The position numbers and the translations under genes are program-made. Below the pieces are notes generated by a model. It was given only the letters and a program-made list of their open reading frames with translations. It was not told the origin of the DNA and ran no database searches. Below, piece after piece: positions 55,815 to 64,000 of a stretch of DNA of 64,000 bases (positions within the stretch are counted from its first letter, which is position 1; each line of letters starts with the position of its first letter). Source of the stretch: an uncultured Prevotellaceae bacterium (lineage in GTDB: Bacteria > Bacteroidota > Bacteroidia > Bacteroidales > Muribaculaceae); the NCBI GenBank assembly GCA_900318255.1, contig ONJX01000001.1, positions 124,001 through 188,000 of the forward strand, read 5' to 3'.

Positions 55815-56696
55815 ATGAGAAAGATAATCACATGTTTTGTAGTAGTGACAGCGGTATTAACCTGTTTTGATGCTTTAGCCGAAGAATTACGTCAAGATGC
55901 ATGTCGGCAGGAATGTGAACGTTGGGAAAGTGGAACACGCGGCAACATTATCCTCGACGACACACAGGTGAGTGGAGATAGGCTCATTTGTGATGATGAC
56001 TCATGTGAAATATTTCTTGCTTGTAATCGTTCCATGCCCAGATTTCCTGGAGGCGACCAAGCAATGCGTAAATATTTAATGGACAAGGTTCATTATCCCG
56101 ATAATGTAGATTGCGACACCATCCAAGGTACTGTGGTAGTGAAATTCTACGTCAACAAAATTGGGAAAGTCACCGATGTGATAATCAAGAAATCACTTCA
56201 TTATTATATTGACAGTCAGGTTGTAAATCTGTGCTTAAGTTTCCCTGATTTTATTCCAGCCAAAGATGTAAATGGTGCAAACAAGGGTGAATGGTTGACG
56301 CTTCCCATCAGCTTCGGGAAAAGCGATTTTGACGATTTTAAAAAGAGAGGACTCTCAAATGACGATATAGAAATCTATTCAGTAGCTTCTCAACCGCCAG
56401 CATTCCCCGGAGGCGATGCACAATTATTTAAATTTATCTCGCAAAACCTCCAATATCCTAGCATCTGTAATGATGCGCAAATACAAGGGAAAGTAATATT
56501 GAGGCTTGTCGTTAAAGCCAATGGTGAGATTGGGGAAGTAGAGGTCATTCGTTCTGTTGATCCATCCTTAGACAGAGAGGCTATTAGAGTTGCCCGATTG
56601 CTGCCAACGTTCATTCCAGCCCGCAATGCCTTGGGTGAGAATGTGGACTGCTGGTACATCCTCCCCGTCATCTTCAAGGTAGCCATCTCACCTTAG
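55815..56696 (+). CDS. Exported protein with two TonB C-terminal domains
   Basis: A 293-aa protein with a signal peptide (about 1-22) and two tandem TonB-C-like domains (about 75-170 and 195-290). Each begins with PRFPGGDQAMRKYL / PAFPGGDAQLFKFI and contains a VVKFYVNKIGKVTDVIIKKS / ILRLVVKANGEIGEVEVIRS strand pair. There is no proline-rich spanning linker, so it is a periplasmic relative of TonB, not a full energy transducer. Cysteines in the first 80 residues may form disulphides. It ends the accessory block at a strong terminator. Confidence 0.82.
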   Translation: MRKIITCFVVVTAVLTCFDALAEELRQDACRQECERWESGTRGNIILDDTQVSGDRLICDDDSCEIFLACNRSMPRFPGGDQAMRKYLMDKVHYPDNVDCDTIQGTVVVKFYVNKIGKVTDVIIKKSLHYYIDSQVVNLCLSFPDFIPAKDVNGANKGEWLTLPISFGKSDFDDFKKRGLSNDDIEIYSVASQPPAFPGGDAQLFKFISQNLQYPSICNDAQIQGKVILRLVVKANGEIGEVEVIRSVDPSLDREAIRVARLLPTFIPARNALGENVDCWYILPVIFKVAISP

Positions 56697-56725
56697 TTTG
56701 GCATAGTTTACATCTTACTAAAAAA

Positions 56726-56758
56726 GTGCCTCGGGACTGCTCTTCAGCCCCGAGGCAC
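56726..56758. terminator. Bidirectional terminator between convergent genes
   Basis: GTGCCTCGGG (56726-56735) pairs with CCCGAGGCAC (56749-56758). The minus strand continues TTTTTAG, suiting the beta-helix gene. Confidence 0.8.
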
Positions 56759-56808
56759 AACATGTAATTAAGTTTGAGTTTATTTAGGCTTTTATTATTG
56801 TGCCGTGA

Positions 56809-59800
56809 TTACCAGCCGCTGCCACCAGAATAGTTCGAAAGCGATACTGACGAACCACCGCTGGCATTGCTATAGCCGTTACCACTCCAGAACGAGGTGC
56901 CGCTACCGGTCACACCACTATAGAGTTTGCACGATGGCGAGGTTACCACCATGGTATTGCCACCGCTGCCGCCACCGGGACCCCAGCCGCCACCACTACT
57001 ACTACCCAGAGTAGGTGTGCGGAATGCGGCAACTACGGTATTGCCGTTATATAAGGCATACCAGGTCTGTGAACTGGCCGTTGTTGAGTAGCATGTTTGG
57101 CTGATTGATGCGCCACTCTCAATGGCACCCATGCTACGGCCTATAGCGGCAAGATTGGCACCACTTTGGATATACACCTTGTAGCCACCTTCGCTATTGG
57201 CATCAAGGCCCTCTTCACTGCCACAGCAGAACACCATGCCACCGCTCAAGTACATGTTGCCGTTGCTATCTATGGCGTCGTTGTTGGTAGCCACAGCATA
57301 GACGTAGCCGCCCTTGATATACATGTGCGAGGCACTGTTGAGAGCGTCGTCATAGGTGTTGCTCTCAATGTAACCGCCGTTGATAGTAATGGTTTGCTTG
57401 CTCTCAATGCCCTCACTGCCTTCACCGCCTGTGGCGCTCACTTTAACCGAACCGCCGTTGATGGTGATAGTGCCCAGCACCTTGATAGCCTTGGATGAGC
57501 CGCTGACGCTGCTGCCGCCACCGGGACCCCAGCCGCCACCCGACGATGCAGCAGCAGTGCCAGTAGTAGAAACTGTGAGTGTGGGACCAGTGCCGTCGCT
57601 AGCGCCCTGCACATAGGTGCCGTTAACCTTAATGCCCTTGCCACCATTGCCGGTCATGCTGATGTTGATGGTGCCACCCAGCAGGTTGATGTTGCCATCG
57701 GTCTTAAAGCCCTTGGCAGTGTAGTAGTCACCTGTTGTGCCGGCAGCCTGTGGGGCGCCAGTGTTGGTAATGGTGATGGAGCCGCCGTTGGTGGTGAGGT
57801 TGGTAGTAGAAATGCCCTTGCCGGCCACGCCACTAGAGTTGATCTTGAGCTCGCCGCCGTTGATCACAAAGTCAACGGCCTTGATGCCGCTGCTGTAGCT
57901 AGCATCGCTATTGATAACCTGCATGGCACCGCTTGGAGTGAGGGTTATGTCGCCACCATTGATGGTAACAGTAGCCTTGCTCTTGATGCTCTTGCTCATC
58001 TCGCCGCTGTTAGCCACGGTGATGGTGCCAGCGTCGATGGTGATGTTGCCGTCGGCCTTGATGCCGGCAGCGTTGTAGCTAGTGCCGGTGTCCTCGCTCA
58101 CGTCGCTAGTGCCGCCGTAGGTGGCAGTGACGTTAGTCAGGGGATAGGTGCGTGTGGTGCCACTAGTTGAGTAGCCAGTGCCCAGCTGGTAGTAGATGTC
58201 CTCGCCAGTGGTGGGACCAGTGAAGGTAGCGCTCTGGATGGTGTAGCTTGTGCCGCCACCCCAGCCGCCACCGCTGGTGTAGTTGTCGCTCTTGAAGTAG
58301 TAGGTGCCACTGGCAGCAGCGCCAAAGTCGTAGTAGTAGAATGTGAGGGTAGAGTAACCTGAAGTCTTCTGAACAGTATTGGCAGTGATGTTAGCCACCA
58401 TAGTGCCGTTGCTGTTGTAGAGGTACATGTTGGTCCAGGCATTGCTGCCACCATAGCCACCCGATGTGGGCTTGGCGACATAGACCCTGTAAGACTTAGG
58501 AGTCTCGCCACCGGTGGATGTGCCAGCCTCGGCTGTGCCGCCCATGCCGTTAGCCTTAACGTTGATAGTGGTGGTGGCATTAGCCTCGTCGATGGTGATA
58601 GTGCCGTCGGCGTTAAGGCCCTTGCCGCCTTGAGCGGTGTTGGTCAGGTCAACGGTGCCGCCATGAATGAGGATGTCGCCACCGGCCTTGACGCAGGTGC
58701 CATAGTCGATGTCGCCATCGCCGGCCACGATATTGCCGCTCTGCACCATCTTGAGAGTGCCCTTGAGCATGATGAAGCTAGCGGCAGCCTTGATGCCCTT
58801 GCCGCCATCGCTGGTCATGGTCATGTCGAGAGTGCCGTCTTTGAGAGTCACCTCGCCGGTGTTCTCCTCATCTTCGACCACCACGTCGTTGTCGTCGGTC
58901 TCATAGCTCACCTGGATGCCGTCGTCGGCCACATTCTTGATGGTCACCTTGCCGCCATTCTGCAGGTAATACTGGTTGATGTTGAAGCCATCGCCCTTTG
59001 AGCCCAGGATGTTGATCTCGCCCACGGTCTTCTTCACTTCCACATACTCCTTGCCCCAGAAGGCGTGGCTTGAGTTGCCGGTGATGTTGAGGATGCCGGC
59101 GCCCTTGAACTCGGTGTGTCCCTTCACGGCAAAGCAGCCCTTCTGCGAGCCGCCGGTGCCGTCGGTGAGGTTGCTGGTAGTTCCCTCCACGAGCTCGACG
59201 GCGATGCGCTTGCCGTCGCGAATGTTGATGGCAGCGCTGTCGGGGTTGTGAAGTGTCAAGCCATTGAGGCGCATGGTGGCCTTGAATGAGCCATCCTGAT
59301 AGAACGAGCCATTAGTGGAGTTACCGGCAAGCGTGTAGGTAATCTCCTCGGCCACAGCTGCATCTTGCAGAGCCACCACATGAGCGCCGTTGACGCTGGC
59401 AGTCATGTACTTGGCAATGTTACCAGCCACAATCACCTGAGCGGTGTTGCCATCGTAGGCCACATCCACGGTGTTGTCGGCCACTGGCTCATTGTTGACG
59501 TAGATTTGGTCCACATCGGCAATGTTGAAGGTCTTGCCCTGAGCGGTGAACGTGGTGCCGTTGCTGTAAGGCACGGTGTCGAGTTGCTCGGTGGTGAAAG
59601 CCCACTTCACATCGCCAGTGACCACCCACATCGTTTGGTAGCCATCGGTAATCTCGCCCAGCGAGCGCCCTTTAGTACCCAGGATGATGTTATAGACAAA
59701 TGTCACGTCGGCCGAGGTAATCTCGCCGTCGCCACTCTGGTCGCCATTGACTATGGCGCTGTCATCGTTGTTAAGCAACCAGTTATAGAGCGCGGTGATG

Positions 59801-60093
59801 TCGGCACTAGTCACCTGTCCGTCACCGTTCACGTCGCCGGCAACAGCAGGATTCTCCTCTGCTCCCAGCCCAAAGACCATGTAAAGCACACTGCTCAGGT
59901 CGTGAGACCCCAGCATTGAGCCGTCGTTGGAAGCCACAAGCTTCCCATTCTCGAAGTGTAGTGTCAGCCCCTCGGTAGCCGGATAAGAAACCTCTGAGCC
60001 GCCTGTCACACCCACATTCAGGTAGGGGTAGATGGCCGCTGATGCCACCATTACTCCTGTCAGAATTAGGATTGATAATAAAGTCTTCTTCAT
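56809..60093 (-). CDS. Beta-helix carbohydrate-binding protein (Cthe_2159-like) with dockerin-like repeats
   Basis: A 1094-aa secreted protein: signal peptide (1-19), a short beta segment, then dockerin-like EF hands (VNGDGQVTSADITALYNWLL, GDQSGDGEITSADVTFVYNI, about 85-145). A long right-handed beta-helix region follows (about 230-1000), built of repeats such as GGTVDLTNTAQGGKGLNADG and ADGNITIDAGTITVANSGEM. This matches Cthe_2159-type carbohydrate-binding proteins, known to bind polygalacturonate. The C-terminus is rich in Gly and Ser (SSGGGWGPGGGSGG). No catalytic motif was seen. A lone dockerin-like module, as in the C10 protease, suggests a shared attachment partner elsewhere. Confidence 0.82.
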   Translation of the reverse strand: MKKTLLSILILTGVMVASAAIYPYLNVGVTGGSEVSYPATEGLTLHFENGKLVASNDGSMLGSHDLSSVLYMVFGLGAEENPAVAGDVNGDGQVTSADITALYNWLLNNDDSAIVNGDQSGDGEITSADVTFVYNIILGTKGRSLGEITDGYQTMWVVTGDVKWAFTTEQLDTVPYSNGTTFTAQGKTFNIADVDQIYVNNEPVADNTVDVAYDGNTAQVIVAGNIAKYMTASVNGAHVVALQDAAVAEEITYTLAGNSTNGSFYQDGSFKATMRLNGLTLHNPDSAAINIRDGKRIAVELVEGTTSNLTDGTGGSQKGCFAVKGHTEFKGAGILNITGNSSHAFWGKEYVEVKKTVGEINILGSKGDGFNINQYYLQNGGKVTIKNVADDGIQVSYETDDNDVVVEDEENTGEVTLKDGTLDMTMTSDGGKGIKAAASFIMLKGTLKMVQSGNIVAGDGDIDYGTCVKAGGDILIHGGTVDLTNTAQGGKGLNADGTITIDEANATTTINVKANGMGGTAEAGTSTGGETPKSYRVYVAKPTSGGYGGSNAWTNMYLYNSNGTMVANITANTVQKTSGYSTLTFYYYDFGAAASGTYYFKSDNYTSGGGWGGGTSYTIQSATFTGPTTGEDIYYQLGTGYSTSGTTRTYPLTNVTATYGGTSDVSEDTGTSYNAAGIKADGNITIDAGTITVANSGEMSKSIKSKATVTINGGDITLTPSGAMQVINSDASYSSGIKAVDFVINGGELKINSSGVAGKGISTTNLTTNGGSITITNTGAPQAAGTTGDYYTAKGFKTDGNINLLGGTINISMTGNGGKGIKVNGTYVQGASDGTGPTLTVSTTGTAAASSGGGWGPGGGSSVSGSSKAIKVLGTITINGGSVKVSATGGEGSEGIESKQTITINGGYIESNTYDDALNSASHMYIKGGYVYAVATNNDAIDSNGNMYLSGGMVFCCGSEEGLDANSEGGYKVYIQSGANLAAIGRSMGAIESGASISQTCYSTTASSQTWYALYNGNTVVAAFRTPTLGSSSGGGWGPGGGSGGNTMVVTSPSCKLYSGVTGSGTSFWSGNGYSNASGGSSVSLSNYSGGSGW

Positions 60094-60138
60094 AAATATA
60101 ATGTATTTTAAGATTTATAACATCTTCGTCACAAGCGA

Positions 60139-60170
60139 CAAAAGTACCCTCACGAAACGAAATAACCAAT
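60139..60170 (-). promoter_or_regulatory. Promoter of the beta-helix gene
   Basis: ATTG (60167-60170), 20 nt, TACTTTTG (60139-60146) on the minus strand, about 45 nt before ATG 60093. Confidence 0.6.
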
Positions 60171-60185
60171 TTTTTTCAATAAAAG

Positions 60186-60249
60186 AGGTGTTTTTTTAAA
60201 TAAACACCTTACAAAAGCTACTAGTTTCGGCATAATCTGAAACTAGTAG
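60186..60249 (-). terminator. Two hairpins after mgtE
   Basis: CTACTAGTTTC/GAAACTAGTAG (60218-60228 with 60239-60249) and AGGTGTTT/AAACACCT (60186-60193 with 60202-60209). On the minus strand they are followed by CTTTTGT and CTCTTTTATT. Confidence 0.65.
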
Positions 60250-60294
60250 TTCACGAGTAACGAGATTCGTTTAGGGGGAGTTTGAGTGTGTTTA

Positions 60295-61680
60295 TTATCC
60301 TATCATGATGGAGATGAGTATATTGCTGATGAACATGTAGATGAGCATGCCCACGATATCGTTAGTCACCGTCACAAAGGGGCCTGTGGCGATGGCAGGG
60401 TCAATCTTTAGCTTCTCGAGCACGATGGGCACTATTGTGCCAAATACCGACGCGAAGAGCACCACGGCAAAGAGCGAGATGGTCACCGCCAGCGATGTGG
60501 CGAGGGCTTTCTGTGAGTCGCCGTCGGCAGGGAATATCAAGTTGTAGAGGAACACTAGTCCGGCGATAAGCACCGCATTGAGCATAGCCACAAAGAACTC
60601 CTTGGCCAGATGCTTGCCAGCCTGCTTGAGCTCAAGGCTGCCGTTGGCAAGGCCTTGCACCACGATAGCGCTCGATTGAGTGCCCACGTTGCCGCCCGTG
60701 CCGCCTATCAAGGGGATGAACATCGCCAGTCCTGGCAGGATGGTCTGCCAGTCGCCGTTGTCTCCACCCTCAAGAATGAGGGCATTAGCGATACCTCCCA
60801 CGATGCCTATTAACAGCCACGGGAAGCGCGCGCGAAACTGCGTCCACACGCTGTCGCCAGTCTCCACATCGGCGACCAGACCGGTAGCCAGCTGATAGTC
60901 TCGCTCGCTCTGCTCGCGCACCTCATCCATGATGTCGTCAACGGTGATGCGTCCCACCAGTCGTCCTATGGAATCGACCACCGGCATCGCCACCAGGTCA
61001 TATTTCTCGAAGTCGAGCGCCACATCCTCGATAGGGGTGTCGGTCTTGACCGAGATGGGGTTGGGCTCCATTACATATTTTATCTTGTTGGCCGACGGAT
61101 TGGTGATGGTCTTCTTGAGAGGGAACACCCCCTTGAGGCGATTGTCATCGTCAACGACATAGACGTTGTAGATCTCGTCCATGTCCTCGGCCTGCTCACG
61201 CATGGCCTTGATGCAGTCGGGCATGGAGAGGTTCTCGTTGACGACAACCATCTCGGTTGACATTACACCACCAGCGGTGTCTTCGTCATATTGCATCAGG
61301 TCAACGATGTCGCCAGCCTGCTCCACGTCGTCGATGTGCTTTATCACATCCTCCTGGTCGTCCTCATCAAGCTCCTGGATAAGGTCAACGGCATCGCCGG
61401 CATCCATCTGCTCGAGAGTGCGGGCGATGGTCTCGTTAGGCATTATCTCGAGCAGGTCGGCACGCTCGTCCTCGTCGAGCTCGGCAAGCACGTCGGCTGC
61501 CGTCTCCTCGTCGAGCAGTAGCATGACAAATAGTGCCTGGTCAACATCATTAAGCTCGGTGATGAGTTCGGCGATGTCGGCAGGGTGCAGGTCTTTTATC
61601 TCGGCTTTGAGCTGCTCGCTGTTTTTAGCCTCAATCAGTTCTTTGAGCTGGTCGATATTTTCAATGTTAAATTCTTTCAT
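60295..61680 (-). CDS. mgtE: Magnesium transporter MgtE
   Basis: A 461-aa Mg2+ channel: acidic MgtE-N superhelix (residues 1-130; LLLDEETAADVLAELDEDER), two CBS domains (about 135-260) that sense Mg2+, and five transmembrane helices (about 285-461) with the pore segment FIPLIGGTGGNVGTQSSAIV. All parts are complete. No Mg riboswitch was seen upstream. The rsmA stop lies 87 nt upstream. Confidence 0.95.
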   Translation of the reverse strand: MKEFNIENIDQLKELIEAKNSEQLKAEIKDLHPADIAELITELNDVDQALFVMLLLDEETAADVLAELDEDERADLLEIMPNETIARTLEQMDAGDAVDLIQELDEDDQEDVIKHIDDVEQAGDIVDLMQYDEDTAGGVMSTEMVVVNENLSMPDCIKAMREQAEDMDEIYNVYVVDDDNRLKGVFPLKKTITNPSANKIKYVMEPNPISVKTDTPIEDVALDFEKYDLVAMPVVDSIGRLVGRITVDDIMDEVREQSERDYQLATGLVADVETGDSVWTQFRARFPWLLIGIVGGIANALILEGGDNGDWQTILPGLAMFIPLIGGTGGNVGTQSSAIVVQGLANGSLELKQAGKHLAKEFFVAMLNAVLIAGLVFLYNLIFPADGDSQKALATSLAVTISLFAVVLFASVFGTIVPIVLEKLKIDPAIATGPFVTVTNDIVGMLIYMFISNILISIMIG

Positions 61681-61767
61681 AGTCTTTATTTTTAGCTAAC
61701 AAGTTGACAAGTAAACGAGCCACAACATTTGCGTTATAGGTCAAATTGCCGTTATTCTCTTTTATAT

Positions 61768-62565
61768 TCAAGTCTTCTGGAGGTCTTTAATAATATTGGT
61801 CAGTTCCACAAAGTCGCTCACACTCAGCTGCTCGGGACGGAGCTTGAAGGTGGAGGCGTGTTGCTCATCGAGGGTGGGCAAGGCCTCGGGAGGTATCATG
61901 CCGCGAAGCGAGTTGCGCAGTGTCTTGCGGCGCTGCCCAAAGGAGGTCTTCACCACGCTCTTGAAGAGGCGCTCGTCGCAGCCTAGGTGGGTCACATTGT
62001 TTCGCACCAGGCGGATGACGCCGCTCTTGACCTTGGGCGGCGGGTCGAAGACGTTTTCGTCAACGGTGAACAGGTATTCGATGTCGTACCATGCCTGCAG
62101 CAGCACGCTCACGATGCCGTAGGTCTTGCTGCCAGGGCTAGCGGCGATGCGCTGTGCCACCTCGCGCTGGAACATGCCGCTGCAGCACACCACCTGGTCC
62201 TTGTAGTCAAGCACGTGAAACAATATCTGCGACGAGATGTTATAAGGGTAGTTGCCAATGACCACCATCTCGCCTGTGCCGCATGCCTCCTGCAAGTCGA
62301 GCTTGAGGAAGTCGCGCTCAATGATGCGCCCGTCGAGGGCCGGGAAATGCACCTTGAGGTAATCTACACTCTCGCCGTCGAGCTCCACCACCTTGAGGTT
62401 GTGGCCAGCCTCGAGCAGATACTGTGTGAGCACACCCATGCCAGGTCCCACTTCTAGCACTGGCAGGTGCTTGTAGTTGTCGATGGTTGAGGCAATGCGC
62501 TGTGCCACATCAAGGTCGATGAGGAAATGCTGTCCTAGTGATTTCTTTGCTCTTACCTGCTGCAT
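61768..62565 (-). CDS. rsmA: 16S rRNA adenine dimethyltransferase RsmA (KsgA)
   Basis: Dimethylates two adenines near the 3' end of 16S rRNA during 30S assembly. The 265-aa protein starts MQQVRAKKSLGQHFLID, has the AdoMet motif LEVGPGMGVLTQYLL, the catalytic NYPYNISSQI (NxPY) and the C-terminal DPPPKVKSGVIRL. The frame extends to 62622, but the conserved start is ATG 62565. Same strand as mgtE. Confidence 0.95.
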   Translation of the reverse strand: MQQVRAKKSLGQHFLIDLDVAQRIASTIDNYKHLPVLEVGPGMGVLTQYLLEAGHNLKVVELDGESVDYLKVHFPALDGRIIERDFLKLDLQEACGTGEMVVIGNYPYNISSQILFHVLDYKDQVVCCSGMFQREVAQRIAASPGSKTYGIVSVLLQAWYDIEYLFTVDENVFDPPPKVKSGVIRLVRNNVTHLGCDERLFKSVVKTSFGQRRKTLRNSLRGMIPPEALPTLDEQHASTFKLRPEQLSVSDFVELTNIIKDLQKT

Positions 62566-62739
62566 AGTGTTTTGCTGTTGAAAATGGGTTGTGAGAGGGG
62601 AATTGGTTGTTGTAACTTGCAAATTTAGATAAAAATCTTGATTTATAAGCTAGTTGAGATAAAGAAATTTAAATTTTCTTTAGAGGAAAGATAACAAAAA
62701 ATGGGCGAATGTCAAAATTAGTGGTGTTTTCTTGTTATT

Positions 62740-62881
62740 GAGTCCATTTTATAAAGTCCATAATTTTGAGTCTGTAGCCCTCCACAACAATAAAAACAAA
62801 AATTAAAACGAAGATTTTCAATAGCTAAATAATTAGTTTAATTCGCATAATTCACCGTTTTTCATTATTTGATGTGGACTC
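62740..62881. repeat. About 142-bp intergenic element, copy 2
   Basis: It starts GAGTCCATTTTATAAAGTCC and ends GATGTGGACTC, so its tips are perfect 7-bp inverted repeats (GAGTCCA/TGGACTC). It matches the ends of 37484-37625. Inside it, 62833-62859 is close to the 33-bp tandem unit at 31186-31280. Confidence 0.5.
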
Positions 62882-62961
62882 TGCGTTTTATTCAAGTCGA
62901 TGCGCTTTTTTGCCCAAATGGGTGCAAATGGGCAAAAAAAATCGCAAAAAATGTCCATTGG

Positions 62962-62993
62962 CTTGGTGGTTTCAAGATTTTGACGTAACTTTG
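62962..62993 (+). promoter_or_regulatory. tRNA-Met promoter
   Basis: CTTG (62962-62965), 20 nt, TAACTTTG (62986-62993), about 33 nt before the tRNA. Confidence 0.7.
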
Positions 62994-63025
62994 CAGTCGC
63001 TTTTCGGCTCGCTAGAGGCGTGAGC

Positions 63026-63099
63026 GGTCCCATAGCTCAGTTGGTTAGAGCACCTGACTCATAATCAGGGAGTCCTTGGTTCAAGCCCAAGTGGGACCA
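63026..63099 (+). tRNA. tRNA-Met (anticodon CAT)
   Basis: The acceptor stem GGTCCCA pairs with TGGGACC, D arm GCTCAGTTGGTTAGAGC, anticodon stem CCTGA/TCAGG with loop CTCATAA (CAT at 63060-63062), and T arm with GGTTCAAGCCC. CCA is not encoded. The first pair is G-C, so it is not an initiator; it is elongator Met, or tRNA-Ile with a modified C34. Confidence 0.95.
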
Positions 63100-63110
63100 C
63101 GTTTTAAATC

Positions 63111-63148
63111 CGACAACCATTTGATTTTCAATGGTTGTCGTTTTTTTT
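63111..63148 (+). terminator. tRNA terminator
   Basis: CGACAACCATT (63111-63121) pairs with AATGGTTGTCG (63130-63140), followed by eight Ts. Confidence 0.9.
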
Positions 63149-63261
63149 ATTTTCAATAATTCCCCACTTTTTCACCACTTTTTTGCGGGTGACGCCTATA
63201 TATATTGTTGTTGCCGACCCTCCGCTAGTCGCGTCTAACGGACAAGGCGTCACGCCTATTG

Positions 63262-64000
63262 TTACGCTTTGCCTCTAGCTCGGTTGTAGGTGAGCATGGT
63301 GGCTTGTGCCAGGTTTTTCTGTGTGAATGTAGCTGCGAGTTCTTTACCCCTGGCGGTGAGCGTTTTGCATTTGTCGGGGTTGTTGAGCACGGTGTTGATG
63401 TGTGCTACGAGCTGTTGCTCGTTCTTGGGGTCGAAATAGAGAGCGGCGTCCTTGGCTATCTCGCGGTGGCAGCCGTCGTCGCTGGCGATGAGTGGTGTGC
63501 CGCTAATCATGGCCTCAATGACACACTGTCCCATGCCGTCGGCCATCGAGGGGTCGATGAAGGCTTTGGACAGCGCGTAGAGGCACATGAAGTTGTGCTT
63601 GTTAACGCTCGACACTCGCACTATGCGCTCGTCGATGTTGAGTTTCTCGGCTAGACGCTTGAGCTGCTGGTAGTGGGCGTTTTTCTTGCCAATGATGAGG
63701 AGGTCTATTTTCTTGTTGTCAATCTTGGCGAAGGCTTTATAGAGAGTCTCCATGTTGCTCAAGTTGTCGAAGTTGGTAATGGCTAGGATGAAGTTTGACG
63801 GCAGGTTGTATTTCCCTTTGGTGTTCTGGATGAAGATGTCGTCGCCCAGGTTCTCGATATACTCATCGCGGAAGGCAGTGTAGATGACATCGATCTTGCT
63901 GTCGCTGGTGCCATATTTGTTGATGATGGCGTTTTTCACATATTCGCTGGTGGCAATGATGCGGTCGGCGCGCTTGCAGGCGCGGCTAATGCGTGAGTTG
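63262..64000 (-). CDS. Glycosyltransferase family 4, N-terminus beyond the right edge
   Basis: The frame is open from the stop at 63262 to the window end (about 246 codons seen), so the start is outside. The visible part is the end of the first domain (RISRACKRADRIIATSEYVK) and most of the nucleotide-sugar-binding half: SNFILAITNFDNLSNMETLY, then DPSMADGMGQCVIEAMISGT with the E-x7-E-like motif, and AALYFDPKNEQQLVAHI at the end. The GTG at 63939 is internal, not the start. Confidence 0.9.
   Translation of the reverse strand, partial: NSRISRACKRADRIIATSEYVKNAIINKYGTSDSKIDVIYTAFRDEYIENLGDDIFIQNTKGKYNLPSNFILAITNFDNLSNMETLYKAFAKIDNKKIDLLIIGKKNAHYQQLKRLAEKLNIDERIVRVSSVNKHNFMCLYALSKAFIDPSMADGMGQCVIEAMISGTPLIASDDGCHREIAKDAALYFDPKNEQQLVAHINTVLNNPDKCKTLTARGKELAATFTQKNLAQATMLTYNRARGKA

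Noticed and set aside
62833-63033. 66-codon minus-strand frame before the tRNA
   Set aside because: It overlaps the intergenic element and the tRNA promoter and has no protein features.

Overview
The window looks like a gut Bacteroidales chromosome, probably Muribaculaceae or a close Prevotellaceae-like lineage. The evidence is: promoters of the Bacteroidetes form TTTG-N19-21-TAnnTTTG; abundant exported proteins and lipoproteins; a C10 (streptopain-like) peptidase and a beta-helix protein that both carry dockerin-like EF-hand pairs; BspA-type leucine-rich repeats; DUF3667; 5-fold beta-flower proteins; and a glycine-lipid (GlsA/GlsB-like) acyltransferase pair. There is no rRNA, no insertion sequence, no CRISPR array and no prophage. 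One tRNA-Met(CAT) is present.

Layout. 1-4.0 kb (minus): a type I restriction-modification operon, hsdM-hsdS, followed at once by a PIN-like nuclease gene that runs off the left edge; hsdR is not in the window. 4.2-15.1 kb (minus): a small exported peptide, cinA, a Ste24/M48 protease, a copy of the tsaD 5' end, a C10 protease with dockerin, a membrane TPR-AraC regulator, tsaD, and a lipoprotein/Wzi-like pair. The tsaD upstream region holds two copies of a promoter-bearing repeat; one copy is split by a small hairpin element whose second copy lies at 44.3 kb. 15.2-19.1 kb (plus): DUF3667 protein, a membrane/lipoprotein pair, a BASS-type transporter and a small protein. 19.2-23.8 kb (minus): LD-carboxypeptidase, radical SAM protein, exported flavodoxin, glycosyltransferase and a lipoprotein. 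24.0-24.8 kb: a 37-residue rubredoxin and a rubrerythrin. 25-31 kb: BspA-like protein, VWA/macro-like fusion, two beta-flower proteins, tcdA with an overlapping DUF3667 gene. 31-37 kb: aroK, LTA-synthase-like sulfatase, phosphopantetheinyl transferase, glsA-glsB and a Crp-type regulator. 37.6-44.2 kb (minus): secreted protein, M16 peptidase, and an ECF sigma / membrane protein / M50 protease operon. 44.4-49.4 kb (plus): two L,D-transpeptidases, prolyl oligopeptidase, lolD and a NigD-like lipoprotein.

49.4-56.7 kb is an AT-richer accessory block. It holds an orphan HigA-like antitoxin, a rod-shaped RNA that resembles 6S RNA in outline, an exported TPR protein, two TonB-C-terminal proteins, a DUF4160 pseudogene beside DUF2442, and a 113-bp repeat present three times plus a partial copy that forms the start of one gene. 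56.8-64 kb: a dockerin-bearing beta-helix protein, mgtE, rsmA, tRNA-Met and a GT4 glycosyltransferase cut by the right edge.

The clearest new-looking signals are the covarying hairpin element with an in-window empty site, the rod RNA at 50.0-50.2 kb, the 113-bp repeat family, the promoter/terminator-bounded RNA candidate at 55.46-55.59 kb, and the PIN gene attached to the type I system. All functional statements rest on reading the sequence and on remembered family features; no searches were run.
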